NCBI RefSeq assembly: GCF_000015505.1
Contig: NC_008757.1
Location: forward strand, 289,292 to 353,291
DNA length: 64,000 nt
DNA from: Polaromonas naphthalenivorans CJ2
GTDB taxonomy: Bacteria > Pseudomonadota > Gammaproteobacteria > Burkholderiales > Burkholderiaceae_C
Reading direction: 5' to 3'
The notes under the pieces were generated by a model. The model did no database searches and was not told the DNA's origin. It saw only the letters and a program-made list of their open reading frames with translations. The translations under genes were made by a program, and so were the position numbers. Every line of letters begins with the position of its first letter. The first letter of the stretch is position 1. Shown piece after piece: positions 52,667-61,403 of the stretch.

Positions 52667-53731
52667 TCATTTGACGAGCCTGATAACAGCAGGTAAATCA
52701 TCAGGCTTGCTGACATTGACGGCAATGGGCGGTAGCCAGCGCAGCTCAAATGGCCGCTGTGCCGCAGGAATGTCCGAACCGTCATCCCGCTTCATGGCGC
52801 CGGAACGGAACCCGTGCCAGTGGGCGCGCCGGATATGCGGGCGTGGCCCAACGTGGCCGGCTACTTGGCCGGTCTGCTCGGCAGCGTAAGCTTGCCGCAG
52901 GGCCGCGCCCAGGCGAACCCCCACGTCCCAGGTAGTCGGGCGCTCGGCTACAAACAGGCGCAGACCGCCTTTGACTCTTTTAGGTTCTGGATTCGCCGGC
53001 CGGCGCTGGCCGTCGCCGACCTCGGCCGCCTGGCTGCACAGATAGAGCAATAGGCTGAGCAGCGGCTCCAGCACCGGCCGGAGTACGCCGCTCATACCCT
53101 TGGCGAAATCATTGGGCAATTGCTCGCCCGCACTCACAGCGTTGCCGGCGGCCAGATTGAGCGAGCGTGTCAACGCATCGGCCAGCGTCCACCGCCCCAG
53201 GTGCAGTACAGCGGGCATAAGCGCAGGCCCTGCTGCCTCATCAATGTCGAGCAAAAAGCGCAGCTCAGGCTGGCCGGTGTTGACATCATGCTCCAGGTGC
53301 GCAAATGCGCCATGCATCTGCACGTCACCAAGCAGCATGTTCGGTGTCTCGATATAGACGCACCATTCGGGCAGCCGGTACAACACATCTGAGGGAATGT
53401 CGCCGGCAACTAGCGTATCGCGTACAGCCTCATAAACCGCTGGATCAAAGCGATAAATGCCCTGCGTCATGCGCCAACCCGCCAGCCCGGCCAGGCGGGC
53501 CGCGTCAGGTATGCGCTCAGGGTGAGACACATGGAGCCATTGGGCGTCTACCCCGGCCCCGGTCGCCACGATGGCCTGTGTGGCCGCGATGGGCAAAAAA
53601 CACCAGGCAGGCCAATCGGGAAAGCCCTGGCCGCGCCCGGAGCGCATGGTTTCGGACTGCTTCCAGGCTGACGGATAGAGGCGCCCGGCTGCCGTGACGT
53701 GATCGCGCGGCCGGCAAGGAGTTATATTCAT
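52667..53731 (-). CDS. AcrVA2-like (putative type V anti-CRISPR) protein
   Basis: 354 residues from the ATG at 53731 (MNITPCRPRDHVTAAGRLYP). It shares with AcrVA2-family proteins a helical N-terminus with W...F.P and then QGIYRFDPAVYEAV, the invariant LPEWCVYI, a following D-rich strand (LRFLLDID), VLEPLLSLLLYLCSQ, and the C-terminal RPHIRRAHWHGFRSG and FELRWLPPIAVNV. AcrVA2 in Moraxella bovoculi blocks Cas12a, acting on its biogenesis. Relatives are common on plasmids, where the true job is not always known. The call is family resemblance from several separate blocks. The start lies 3-5 nt from the right end of an IscB element, so the native promoter and ribosome site may be lost. Confidence 0.65.
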   Translation of the reverse strand: MNITPCRPRDHVTAAGRLYPSAWKQSETMRSGRGQGFPDWPAWCFLPIAATQAIVATGAGVDAQWLHVSHPERIPDAARLAGLAGWRMTQGIYRFDPAVYEAVRDTLVAGDIPSDVLYRLPEWCVYIETPNMLLGDVQMHGAFAHLEHDVNTGQPELRFLLDIDEAAGPALMPAVLHLGRWTLADALTRSLNLAAGNAVSAGEQLPNDFAKGMSGVLRPVLEPLLSLLLYLCSQAAEVGDGQRRPANPEPKRVKGGLRLFVAERPTTWDVGVRLGAALRQAYAAEQTGQVAGHVGPRPHIRRAHWHGFRSGAMKRDDGSDIPAAQRPFELRWLPPIAVNVSKPDDLPAVIRLVK

Positions 53732-53736
53732 CATGG

Positions 53737-54290
53737 TGCGCGTGAAACCCCGGGGTTCAGCCCGGGGAGGTAGAACGCCGGCGGCTGTGCCGCCGAGTTC
53801 TTGGTTTTCTTGACTTTCTTGTTTTCTTTTTCCGCCTGAACCCGGATGTCCCGTACCTGCCTTCCGAGGATCAGTTCCGCCACGGTGTGGCTTTCGATCT
53901 GCGTCGTCTTCCGAGCGGCCAGGCGGATGCAATTGATGGCCTTCGCACTGGCATGAATCACTGTGCCATCCAGGTCGGCAATGGCGAAATATCCCGTGCT
54001 GCGCTTGCCCTTGACAAAGCCAACGCCATGGGGTGTGGCAACCTTGTCGCCCTTGCGCAAGCCAAAGAGCTTGCCCGTCGGCAAGCGCTGCTGACTGTGC
54101 CGGCCCGCGGTCTGCTGGTAGTCGCCGCTGGCCATGTGGTTCTTGATCAGGATGCGCGCCATCGGCAGCACCACTTCGCCGTCTTCCAGACAGGCGGCCA
54201 CCGCGTCGTTGGCGTGCGTCTTGGGCCATTTGAGGCACTGCTCGCGCTTGAATTTGGTCTCGTAGCCGAAAGTCTCGCGGTGCGGCACGT
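53737..54290 (-). mobile_element. IscB element remnant, 5' end deleted by IS5-family insertion
   Basis: The right end (53737-53774) is identical to that of the 33.9-kb element over TGCGCGTGAAACCCCGGGG and the rest of the hairpin. The left end, omega-RNA and most of iscB are absent: the element stops at the IS boundary 54290/54291. No target duplication is expected for this family. Confidence 0.75.
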
Positions 54291-54303
54291 GGCGTTGTTG
54301 CAT
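53740..54303 (-). pseudogene. IscB, C-terminal remnant
   Basis: About 185 residues. The RuvC-III region survives: THANDAVAACL, with the His and Asp of the third RuvC motif, preceded by HRETFGYETKFKREQC. A C-terminal β-rich domain follows (LPTGKLFGLRKGDKVATPHGVGFVKG, GYFAIADLDGTVIHASA). The PLMP, RuvC-I, RuvC-II and HNH parts are missing, cut by the IS5-family element. It ends FYLPGLNPGVSRAP, encoded by the right-end hairpin as in the intact element. It is not the same copy: the C-terminal sequence differs clearly. Confidence 0.8.
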
Positions 54304-55378
54304 AAATCCTCTGTGAGGATGAGGCTTGCCCCTTACCCCGCGTTTTAGGCAATCCGGACGGATTTCGGGCGTGCAAGCACCAGCATGCGATTGATGATGC
54401 CCACCCGAACAGCGACTTCAGCGTCTTGCACATCCACATCGCGCGCCCACAGCCTGTCGCCCGTCAGCACCTTGAAGCGGTACATCAGGTTCTCCACCAG
54501 GGAACGGCGATGGTAGCCACTTTTGTCTTTCCAGTCCTGCTTGCTGCTTTGGGCAATATGGTCAATGGCCTCGTTGCGCTCTGGCGCCCCAGCCTGGCTG
54601 GCAGGCCAGTGCACGGCGCCCTCCACGGGGGGAATGACCGCCAACGCGCCGCACCCGGCAATGGCCGCACGGGCGGCCTTTGTATCGTAGGCACCATCGC
54701 CGATAACCACTTCAATCTTCGTTTCTTGGGGGATTTGCGCCAGTAACTCCGGCAGCACACTGGCATCAATCACATCCTTGTGCGTCATCAACACGGCGCA
54801 CACCTGCCCCGTCTCGTCATCCATGCCCAGATGCACTTTGCGCCAGCTGCGGCGCTTGGCGTAGCCGTGTTTACGCACCTTCCATTCGCCCTCGCCAAAC
54901 AGCTTCAACCCCGTGCTGTCCACCAGCAGATGCACAGCCTCGCCTGCGTTGCGCAGCACCGGCAAGGTTACCCGCAGCGCCTTGGCCCTTCGGCTCAGCG
55001 TGCTGTAGTTGGGCACTGGCAAGGCCGGCAGCGCCAGGCGGCGCAGGCTCATGGCAAACCCCTGCAATGCCCGCAGCGGCAGGCGGTACACCGACTTGAG
55101 GGCCAGCAGCATCTGAATCACTGCATCGCAGTAAGCCTGCGGGCGCCCGCGCTGAACTGACGCCCCAGCCATTGGTGCGAACATCTCTTCGTCCATCCAG
55201 ATGCTCACATTGCCCCGCTCAATCAGGCCCGCGTTGTACTCGGGCCAGTTCTTGACCCGGTAGACCCCCTTGGGCTGGCTGGGCAGGTGCTTGTCTTTTC
55301 GCATGTTCGGAACAAAGGTCGGTAGCCTATCAGTAAGGCAGCCCGTTCATTGGCGCGGGCGATTTATGCAACAACGCC
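54291..55378 (-). mobile_element. IS5-family insertion sequence, 1088 bp, no matching duplication
   Basis: 18-bp terminal inverted repeats GGCGTTGTTGCATAAATC (54291) and GATTTATGCAACAACGCC (ending 55378). The left flank ends GGCACGT and the right flank begins GCGCAAG, so there is no direct repeat. One flank is an IscB fragment and the other a resolvase fragment, which suggests a deletion or inter-element recombination and not simple insertion. Confidence 0.85.
54345..55304 (-). CDS. IS5-family transposase
   Basis: 319 residues. The N-terminal W.EYN..LIERGNVSIWMDEE is the typical start of the IS5/IS903 group. The DDE core is Asp in LLVDSTGLKLFGEGEW, Asp in VVIGDGAYDTKAARAA, and the Glu-containing YHRRSLVENLMYRFK (Y-R-E/N type). 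Asp of the first block and the DGAYDT motif are complete. No frameshift; likely active. Confidence 0.92.
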   Translation of the reverse strand: MRKDKHLPSQPKGVYRVKNWPEYNAGLIERGNVSIWMDEEMFAPMAGASVQRGRPQAYCDAVIQMLLALKSVYRLPLRALQGFAMSLRRLALPALPVPNYSTLSRRAKALRVTLPVLRNAGEAVHLLVDSTGLKLFGEGEWKVRKHGYAKRRSWRKVHLGMDDETGQVCAVLMTHKDVIDASVLPELLAQIPQETKIEVVIGDGAYDTKAARAAIAGCGALAVIPPVEGAVHWPASQAGAPERNEAIDHIAQSSKQDWKDKSGYHRRSLVENLMYRFKVLTGDRLWARDVDVQDAEVAVRVGIINRMLVLARPKSVRIA

Positions 55379-55576
55379 GCGCAAGCGCGCGGCGTGCGCT
55401 TCGGGCGCCAGCCCGGGCAGCGCGTGAAAGCCGATCGCCATCAAAAGCGTGCGCTGGAACTGGTGGCTGCCGGGCAGTCGTACCGGGAGGTCGCACTGCG
55501 CCTGAGCATCAGCAAGAACACGGTGCTGGCCATCGTCAAGCGCGACCGCGCAAAACAAGCAGCGATTCCAGGCTGA
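55379..55576 (+). pseudogene. Serine recombinase (resolvase) C-terminal remnant
   Basis: Open from the IS boundary. It reads AQARGVRFGRQPGQRVKADRHQKRALELVAAGQSYREVALRLSISKNTVLAIV, where RALELVAAGQSYREVALRL is the helix-turn-helix C-terminal domain of resolvase/invertase proteins, preceded by the ARG-x-x-FGR linker. The catalytic N-terminal Ser domain is missing, removed at the IS5-family boundary. Its site and original partner are not seen. Confidence 0.7.
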
Positions 55577-55689
55577 GGTTTAGTGAATAGTCCCACCAAA
55601 ACGCATTTGTCAAATCACTGACATCCAAGCTTGGCGCGGGTTTGCGGGCGATCTTACTCATTTACGAACGAATCCTTACGCCTACCCGG

Positions 55690-56625
55690 CTAGACTCGCA
55701 TGGCGCCAGCGCTTGCCAGTTCGGCTTCAATTCGCGTGCCTGTCGCACGTTCTTCGTTGGAGAAGCCATCGTAGTCAGCCAGCCCATGGAAATCCAGGCC
55801 GGTGATCTCCTCGACGTAAGCAACACTACGTTGATAGGTCTTGAAGGCGCCGAATGCCACCTCGAGGGCGGACAACTCGCCTTTCTGGCTAATCAGATAG
55901 GCAGTGGCGGAAGGATTGCCTTCGTCGTCGATGAAGGCGATAACCTTCCAGAACGCTAACGGAATCAGGACGTCGCGATACTCCAGATCTCGTGTGCCGA
56001 AGACAGGTCCGGAAAACACCGTGATCCGCTCTTCCGAATTTCGTGCGTTCTTCAGTACGTAGTTCTCTAGGCTTAGCCAAGTCTTCTGATTGAACGCTCC
56101 CATCTGAGGTGAACAATTGGTGAAATGGAACGTGTCTTCGTTAGCCGTCTGGGCATCAGCGCCCCAGTTGGGGTCTTCCCGCCGCACCAAGTGACCGCGG
56201 TCGAGCAGGTTCCCTGCGTATAGATCCTCGCCGATTTGCGCTTCATCCGGTATGCGGCCATCGAAGTACCAAGCGTCTTTGTCACGCGGGATCTGGACCG
56301 AATCCTTGCCGCTAATGTTGACACCTACGCACATCGCGATGCGGCGTGACGCAGACATCATCACTGAGAAGTTTGTGTAGGTGAGCAAGTTGTCTCGTGT
56401 TCCAGGCACCGGAAGCACATCCCCCTGGTTGTCACCCGCTGAGGGCCACTTTACTTTCCAACCAGGCAGGAAGCCTTCGTTGTACCCATTGCGCTCAGCC
56501 AGGGTGCGTGCATCGGTTCGCTGGGGCCCCTTGCGGGGCGCTTCGGCCGCTGCCTCCGCCGCTTCAGCAGGAGCGATTGGTTGAAGTGACGAGAGCCGCG
56601 GGCGGTGTGCCAGATTGACTTGCAT
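55690..56625 (-). CDS. DNA/RNA non-specific endonuclease, last gene of protease/STAND operon
   Basis: 311 residues. After an Ala/Glu-rich leader (residues 18-35, EAAEAAAEAPRKGPQ) comes a ββα-metal nuclease core: LDRGHLVRRED (catalytic His145), NEDTFHFTNCSPQMGAFNQKTW, then LENYVL, with FSGPVFG and a C-terminal TGLDFH. It is the NucA/EndoG family. It lies 21 bp downstream of the STAND gene and is the likely terminal effector of the operon, degrading DNA and RNA. No signal peptide is seen, so it would act in the cytoplasm. Differs in sequence from the fragment at the start of the window. Confidence 0.85.
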   Translation of the reverse strand: MQVNLAHRPRLSSLQPIAPAEAAEAAAEAPRKGPQRTDARTLAERNGYNEGFLPGWKVKWPSAGDNQGDVLPVPGTRDNLLTYTNFSVMMSASRRIAMCVGVNISGKDSVQIPRDKDAWYFDGRIPDEAQIGEDLYAGNLLDRGHLVRREDPNWGADAQTANEDTFHFTNCSPQMGAFNQKTWLSLENYVLKNARNSEERITVFSGPVFGTRDLEYRDVLIPLAFWKVIAFIDDEGNPSATAYLISQKGELSALEVAFGAFKTYQRSVAYVEEITGLDFHGLADYDGFSNEERATGTRIEAELASAGAMRV

Positions 56626-56646
56626 TGAATCCTCCTAGGGTGACCT

Positions 56647-59601
56647 TCAGCCTGGGTTGAAAAAGTCTTTAAGCCGCGAGTCGTAGTCTCGAACGACCTG
56701 CATCAGAGGGCGCGTCCCGCGTCCTCGCTCGATCAGGTGATTAACCAAGTTTAGGAGTTCGCCGTGCCGGTCGACAACTTCAATAAAGGCGCTGGTCCAC
56801 CGCTCGCGCTCTTCCCTCAAGTTTTTTCTCAGTTCGACCCGGCCCAGTTCAGAAGGCCAATACCGATGGGCCGCCATACTTTCCGAGAACTCAACCAGTA
56901 CCTTTAAGGCGCACTTACGCGCGGCCGCACGGACCAACGGATAGATTTCAGGTGTCAGGCCTCGAAGCTTTCTATGGTCCTCTGACCGCAAGGATGCTTC
57001 GTCCTCGATGTACATGCACCCTTGTTCTGGGCGAAGCCGGTTTAGCTCGTGCAGGGAATAGGTGAGTCCCGCTACGTGAGCGCGGCTTCTTATTGCAAGT
57101 TCCTTGTTGCCCGCGCGGTCGAGAGATAGTGGTTCCAAGCGAGCAGCATTGGAAGGCTCGAAGCCGTCGGCCAGATCACACAAGAGCCTCAGTCGCACCT
57201 CAAACCCGCTTCGCGCTGGCATCACCCCCCCAAGTTGCCAGCACCTGAGGGCTGCGACATTCTCGATAGTAGATCCGTGCTGTGGAACACTCACCCGCTG
57301 GTCTGGTGGGTTCTTGCCATGAAGGCGATAGAGCATGAAATATGCGCTTCCGAGAGTCAGCGGATCCCTCGATGAAAAGCTCAACGGCTGGTATACCGAT
57401 TTGGGGTCGATTCGCGTGAACGATCGATCTAGCGAACTGGTGAAGCGATTAGATTGCCGAAGGGAACAGATAGCAACTCGCCAAACAGTTGAATCAGTGA
57501 AGTCGCGGCTGTCAGGTTCCCGGTTCGGGCTACCGAACTCTTGAATTGCAATTTGTGCGCTGGATAAGACGGATGCCAGTTCGCCGCTTTCAAAGGCGTT
57601 CTGAGCCCGATTGAGCACTGCACGAGGGTCCTGCGCCTGCATATCGCCGTCGCTCGCTGACTGTTTGCTCGACGTGGCGTAGCCAGTCTCGAGAACTGTT
57701 CGTCTTTCGACATCGCCGGCATAGCGCACAGATTCCGGCTGTTGCAAGGTGTCGGCTTCTGCAGTCATTAGCTTTTGCTGGGAGCCGACCTTCAGAGAAG
57801 CCCGCCACGCCGGCGGCAGGGTCTCGATGTCGTCGCCAAGTGCCCGCACGAAAGCAGGAATCAGTTCCGGCGGTGGAAGTTCAACTGCGGAAGTCAACAT
57901 GCAGTGATAGTGGTACTCGATGCGTTGCTGCTCTCTCGTAAGTACGGGATCGAGGTAGTCCGCGTAGTACGCCATCGCACTCAAGTGCACGGCGGCTGCC
58001 CTTTCAACATCAGTTGCGGTCATCGCCTGGAGCATGAGGCGGCGTAGGTCCTTCCGGTGCAGCACGGCGTTCTCCCCAGACGGCTGTACAAGCCAAACCT
58101 GCTGGGAGAGTTTGTCGAACAAGTCCCGCGCGCGCGCATTGCTTACTTCACCGAGCCCGCAAGGCACGGCCAAAACTTGCTGAATTAGGTCGGGCGTGAC
58201 GCGACGAAGGATCAAACCGGGATGAGCGACCTTGACCAGGTCAGGATCATCAGTTCGTATCCGCCCTAACAGTCGCTTGTACAAGAAGGTTTGGGCGAAC
58301 TGGCGGTCGAAATTGGAGCGATCCGCTAGAAGCTCATGAGCAGCAGTTCGCCCTCCGTCCCGTAGGTGCACGGCCAGAATCTTCAGCATCAACGGATTGC
58401 CGCCCAACATATCGATCAGCGACCGGAGCAAACCTACGTCGATGGATATCTGGTCGCCCACCATCGCCTGGAGCAGTTTGACCGCCGCCGCGGCCGTCAG
58501 ATCGCCCAGGTCGAGTTGAGAGTGGATGGGCAGGCCACGCGAAAATTCAGGGTAGAAGGCGCGTCCGCTGAAGATCGATCGCAGGTGGGGAAACCCGGCA
58601 GCTCTCAGTCGATGCAGCCAGGAGGCGAGTTCGTTGAGGCTCAGGTTGCCAGAAGAGGAGACCTCCTCGAGAGTGTCGAAGACGACCACTACTTCCCCAA
58701 TTAAAGGAAGGTGATCGCGTACACACTCTTTCCATGCGGACAGAAGCGCAATGCCACTGGTCGCCCGATCGTGAAACCGCGTGTTGTCTTTTTTGGCCTC
58801 ATTGCGACGAACCGTTTCGCGGAAGTCCGACAAGGCTTCTGACATCTGAGGACGAAACAACTCCAACTGCCGAGACATCTCAAGGAAAATGGAAGAAAGC
58901 CTTCCCTGGTAAAACGCCGGACGGTCAAAATCAATCGTCAAAACTGGCACACCACCCCATTCATCACCGCGTAGCTCGCGCACGAACTGTGCGAGGAGGG
59001 CGGACTTTCCAACCCCGCCTACACCAGTTAGCCATAGGATGAAGTCGTCGGCAAGTCCTGTGTTCTGGTAGACAAACTCTCTCAGTCGCCTCAACTGACG
59101 CTCTCGGCCGATCAGTTTCTTGGGAAGTAGCGTTTGCACAGCCGCTTCAGCGTCACGCTTGGCAACCAGATCTTCTACCCACTTTGAGACATCGCCGCGC
59201 TCTGCAACCGGTACAGTCAGTTGTAAAGCCGTTCTGAGATAAACTAGATCATCCGTGCTCAGGCGGGAGCGCGTAATGTCATCTCCAAGGATGATCTTCT
59301 TGAGGAAGTGACCAAGTCGATCTGACTTGGCAGGTTGTGCATCACGCGCATGCTGCGCCAGCGTTCCGTAGTGCTTGAGTTGCAGAAGCGTCCGCGATCT
59401 TGCATCGGTCGATAACTGCCAGAGTGCTTGGTGGTCGTGCAGTACCTCAGCGCATTCAGTTGCTAGTTGCTGCAATGCGGCCAACTGGATTGGATCATTC
59501 GCGTCAAGTAACTCAAGTGGGCTGAACATGCCCAGCATGGCGGCCTTGGCCAAAGAGGCCTGCAGCGCCTCTTCAATTTTGGCATCGTTACCAGAACTCA
59601 T
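56647..59601 (-). CDS. STAND-type NTPase
   Basis: 984 residues. Walker A is TGVGGVGKSALLAQF (~192-206), Walker B is VVVVFDTLEEV (~302-312) and the GLPL-like motif is GGNPLMLKILAVHL. A helical winged-helix region then a long C-terminal α-helical part with no clear WD40 or TPR units follows. STAND NTPases act as oligomerising sensors that switch effectors on when a ligand binds. Its ATG overlaps the stop of the trypsin/NTPase gene (ATGA at 59598-59601), so they are translationally coupled. The N-terminal ~160 residues are helical and may be an effector-associated or coupling domain. Confidence 0.8.
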   Translation of the reverse strand: MSSGNDAKIEEALQASLAKAAMLGMFSPLELLDANDPIQLAALQQLATECAEVLHDHQALWQLSTDARSRTLLQLKHYGTLAQHARDAQPAKSDRLGHFLKKIILGDDITRSRLSTDDLVYLRTALQLTVPVAERGDVSKWVEDLVAKRDAEAAVQTLLPKKLIGRERQLRRLREFVYQNTGLADDFILWLTGVGGVGKSALLAQFVRELRGDEWGGVPVLTIDFDRPAFYQGRLSSIFLEMSRQLELFRPQMSEALSDFRETVRRNEAKKDNTRFHDRATSGIALLSAWKECVRDHLPLIGEVVVVFDTLEEVSSSGNLSLNELASWLHRLRAAGFPHLRSIFSGRAFYPEFSRGLPIHSQLDLGDLTAAAAVKLLQAMVGDQISIDVGLLRSLIDMLGGNPLMLKILAVHLRDGGRTAAHELLADRSNFDRQFAQTFLYKRLLGRIRTDDPDLVKVAHPGLILRRVTPDLIQQVLAVPCGLGEVSNARARDLFDKLSQQVWLVQPSGENAVLHRKDLRRLMLQAMTATDVERAAAVHLSAMAYYADYLDPVLTREQQRIEYHYHCMLTSAVELPPPELIPAFVRALGDDIETLPPAWRASLKVGSQQKLMTAEADTLQQPESVRYAGDVERRTVLETGYATSSKQSASDGDMQAQDPRAVLNRAQNAFESGELASVLSSAQIAIQEFGSPNREPDSRDFTDSTVWRVAICSLRQSNRFTSSLDRSFTRIDPKSVYQPLSFSSRDPLTLGSAYFMLYRLHGKNPPDQRVSVPQHGSTIENVAALRCWQLGGVMPARSGFEVRLRLLCDLADGFEPSNAARLEPLSLDRAGNKELAIRSRAHVAGLTYSLHELNRLRPEQGCMYIEDEASLRSEDHRKLRGLTPEIYPLVRAAARKCALKVLVEFSESMAAHRYWPSELGRVELRKNLREERERWTSAFIEVVDRHGELLNLVNHLIERGRGTRPLMQVVRDYDSRLKDFFNPG

Positions 59602-61403
59602 GCGGACCTCGCAGCCTTCGCCAGTGCCTTGGCTAGTTGGGCCTGGCGTGTCAGGGGATCGTCGGGCACTGCTGCGAGCAAACCGCGCACCAGGTCTTGC
59701 GCCCTGGCTGCATCAAGATGGGGCTTCTCCACACTCCAAAAGCGCTGAACGTAATGCTCCATCTCGAGTCGGTCAAACTCTCGCGTCCGATCCTGATCAA
59801 CTTGCTCTGGGTCTGCACCGGGAACTTCCCCATCCAAGCCGATTAGAACAACACGCAGTTCTGGCAAACTTGCCATCCCTGCATACAGTGTTTCTAGGAA
59901 TGTGCGGGTCGACGTATTAGCGATCTTGTACCGGTCTACATCGTCGACGACCAGCCACAGGACTCGTTGATCGGAATGCTCCCTAATGCGGCGAACGAAT
60001 TCCGCAAACAACTCGTCGCGAATCCAGGCGCCTACGGCTGACTCTGCTTCGTCTGAAACGGGCAGGGCAGGCACAGTCGCCGCACCACAGGCTCGCAAGA
60101 TTTCCATGGCGGTGCCGTGGGCCGTGACGTCCAACTGCGATGCAGACATCTCGACGACATTGTGCTGCGCGGTACCCAGCATGGTGCGGAGAATTTTTGC
60201 GGTGAAACTTCGGCCTGTCTTGGCCGCGCCAGCCACTGCGATTATGCGAACTTTGCCACCGATTGCCCGAAGGACGGCATTCTGAAATCCCTCACGTCCG
60301 ATCAATGGTTCGTCGGTCGAATCCAGCCGCCACATTGCATCCAGGCCGACCACGCTGGTGAGCGCGGTCCCGCGTCTCGCGATACAGGCCGTCGGTATTG
60401 CACCGTTAAATAGCGGCTTGTTGGCTGCGTCAAAGTAACCATATTGGTGCAAACCTACGGGCTTGAACTCTTGGTCCACTAGGAGACCACCTGAGGATCC
60501 ATCCGATGAGTTGGCGTCATGGTGCAGTCGGCTCTTATGCACCGTGGGCCACAGCCTTGAGCCTACTCCGCGGGAGGTTGCCAATGGTTGGTTGTTCTGA
60601 AACTGCCAAAGTGTAAGTTGGGCGCCAACGTTTGCGATGGTGGGCATTCGTCCCGGGTCGAGCGTGTAGAACCCACGTTCTCGACCCACCGTACGGCTTA
60701 GACGAATGACCGCGAAATCCAGATGGCTGTCGAAACCTTCGGGGTCGGCCCCGGTCCAGTCAATCTCTTGTTGGTTGTCAGGGTCCTCAAGGGGATGGAA
60801 CCGGCTGTGCTCGACCAGCCAAGCCTCCTGAGGCTGGATGACGGTGCCGGTGCTCATCCCGTTAACAGCATCGAAAGTGATTTTGAGGCGATCTCTACTG
60901 TCTTGCAGCGGCATATCTTGTGCGTCCAGCAGCGGGCGCACAACATGGTAGCTAGTGATTACGGTCTGAGGGCCTACTAGAAATCCGGTGCCGCTTTTCA
61001 CAGGCATGCCGTTGCCATCTATGACAACAATGCTGCACAGCCTGCGCATTGCAAGCAGTGAGCTTTTTGATTCGGCCTCGGTGTTGACGATGCCGGCCTT
61101 TGGCTGCGTCAATGCCTGTAACTTCACCGTCGCCGATGCCGCAGCCGGTGCGGCTGCCACAACCTCCATGTTCAACTGATTGGCGTGCAGCAGTCGCTCC
61201 ACGAGCGCATCGAGAAAACCTCTTTCAGCCGCGTGACTCAATGCCTTGGCGATCGGCGCCTGGGGCGTCATTAGTGCCAGGAGTTTGAAAACGTAGGGTG
61301 TGCACGGTTTGGCGACATCGTCAAAGATCGCCGCGAAACGCTCGCGGTTGGAGACTGCGGCGGCCAACTGTTCAAAATCAGTTTGAGAGTGCTCACCAGG
61401 CAT
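59598..61403 (-). CDS. EAD-trypsin-NTPase fusion protein
   Basis: 601 residues. Residues 1-75 resemble an effector-associated domain (EAD1): FEQLAAAVSNRERFAAIF, then KALSHAAERGFLDALVERL. A trypsin-like domain spans ~120-345 with the triad His153 (ITSYHVV), Asp229 (LDFAVIRL) and Ser304 (DGSSGGLLV). A P-loop-like domain follows: AVAGAAKTGRSFTAK (~389-403), where the Walker A Lys is Arg (G-A-A-K-T-G-R-S). Its Walker B-like strand is LWLVVDDVDRY. EAD proteins pair with others that carry a matching EAD; known in NTP-dependent conflict systems. The degraded P-loop suggests it may not hydrolyse ATP on its own. Confidence 0.8.
   Translation of the reverse strand: MPGEHSQTDFEQLAAAVSNRERFAAIFDDVAKPCTPYVFKLLALMTPQAPIAKALSHAAERGFLDALVERLLHANQLNMEVVAAAPAAASATVKLQALTQPKAGIVNTEAESKSSLLAMRRLCSIVVIDGNGMPVKSGTGFLVGPQTVITSYHVVRPLLDAQDMPLQDSRDRLKITFDAVNGMSTGTVIQPQEAWLVEHSRFHPLEDPDNQQEIDWTGADPEGFDSHLDFAVIRLSRTVGRERGFYTLDPGRMPTIANVGAQLTLWQFQNNQPLATSRGVGSRLWPTVHKSRLHHDANSSDGSSGGLLVDQEFKPVGLHQYGYFDAANKPLFNGAIPTACIARRGTALTSVVGLDAMWRLDSTDEPLIGREGFQNAVLRAIGGKVRIIAVAGAAKTGRSFTAKILRTMLGTAQHNVVEMSASQLDVTAHGTAMEILRACGAATVPALPVSDEAESAVGAWIRDELFAEFVRRIREHSDQRVLWLVVDDVDRYKIANTSTRTFLETLYAGMASLPELRVVLIGLDGEVPGADPEQVDQDRTREFDRLEMEHYVQRFWSVEKPHLDAARAQDLVRGLLAAVPDDPLTRQAQLAKALAKAARSA

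Noticed and set aside
53732..54439. N-terminal part of the long frame ending at 52667
   Set aside because: It is an out-of-frame read of the IscB remnant and IS end, fused by chance to the AcrVA2-like gene.
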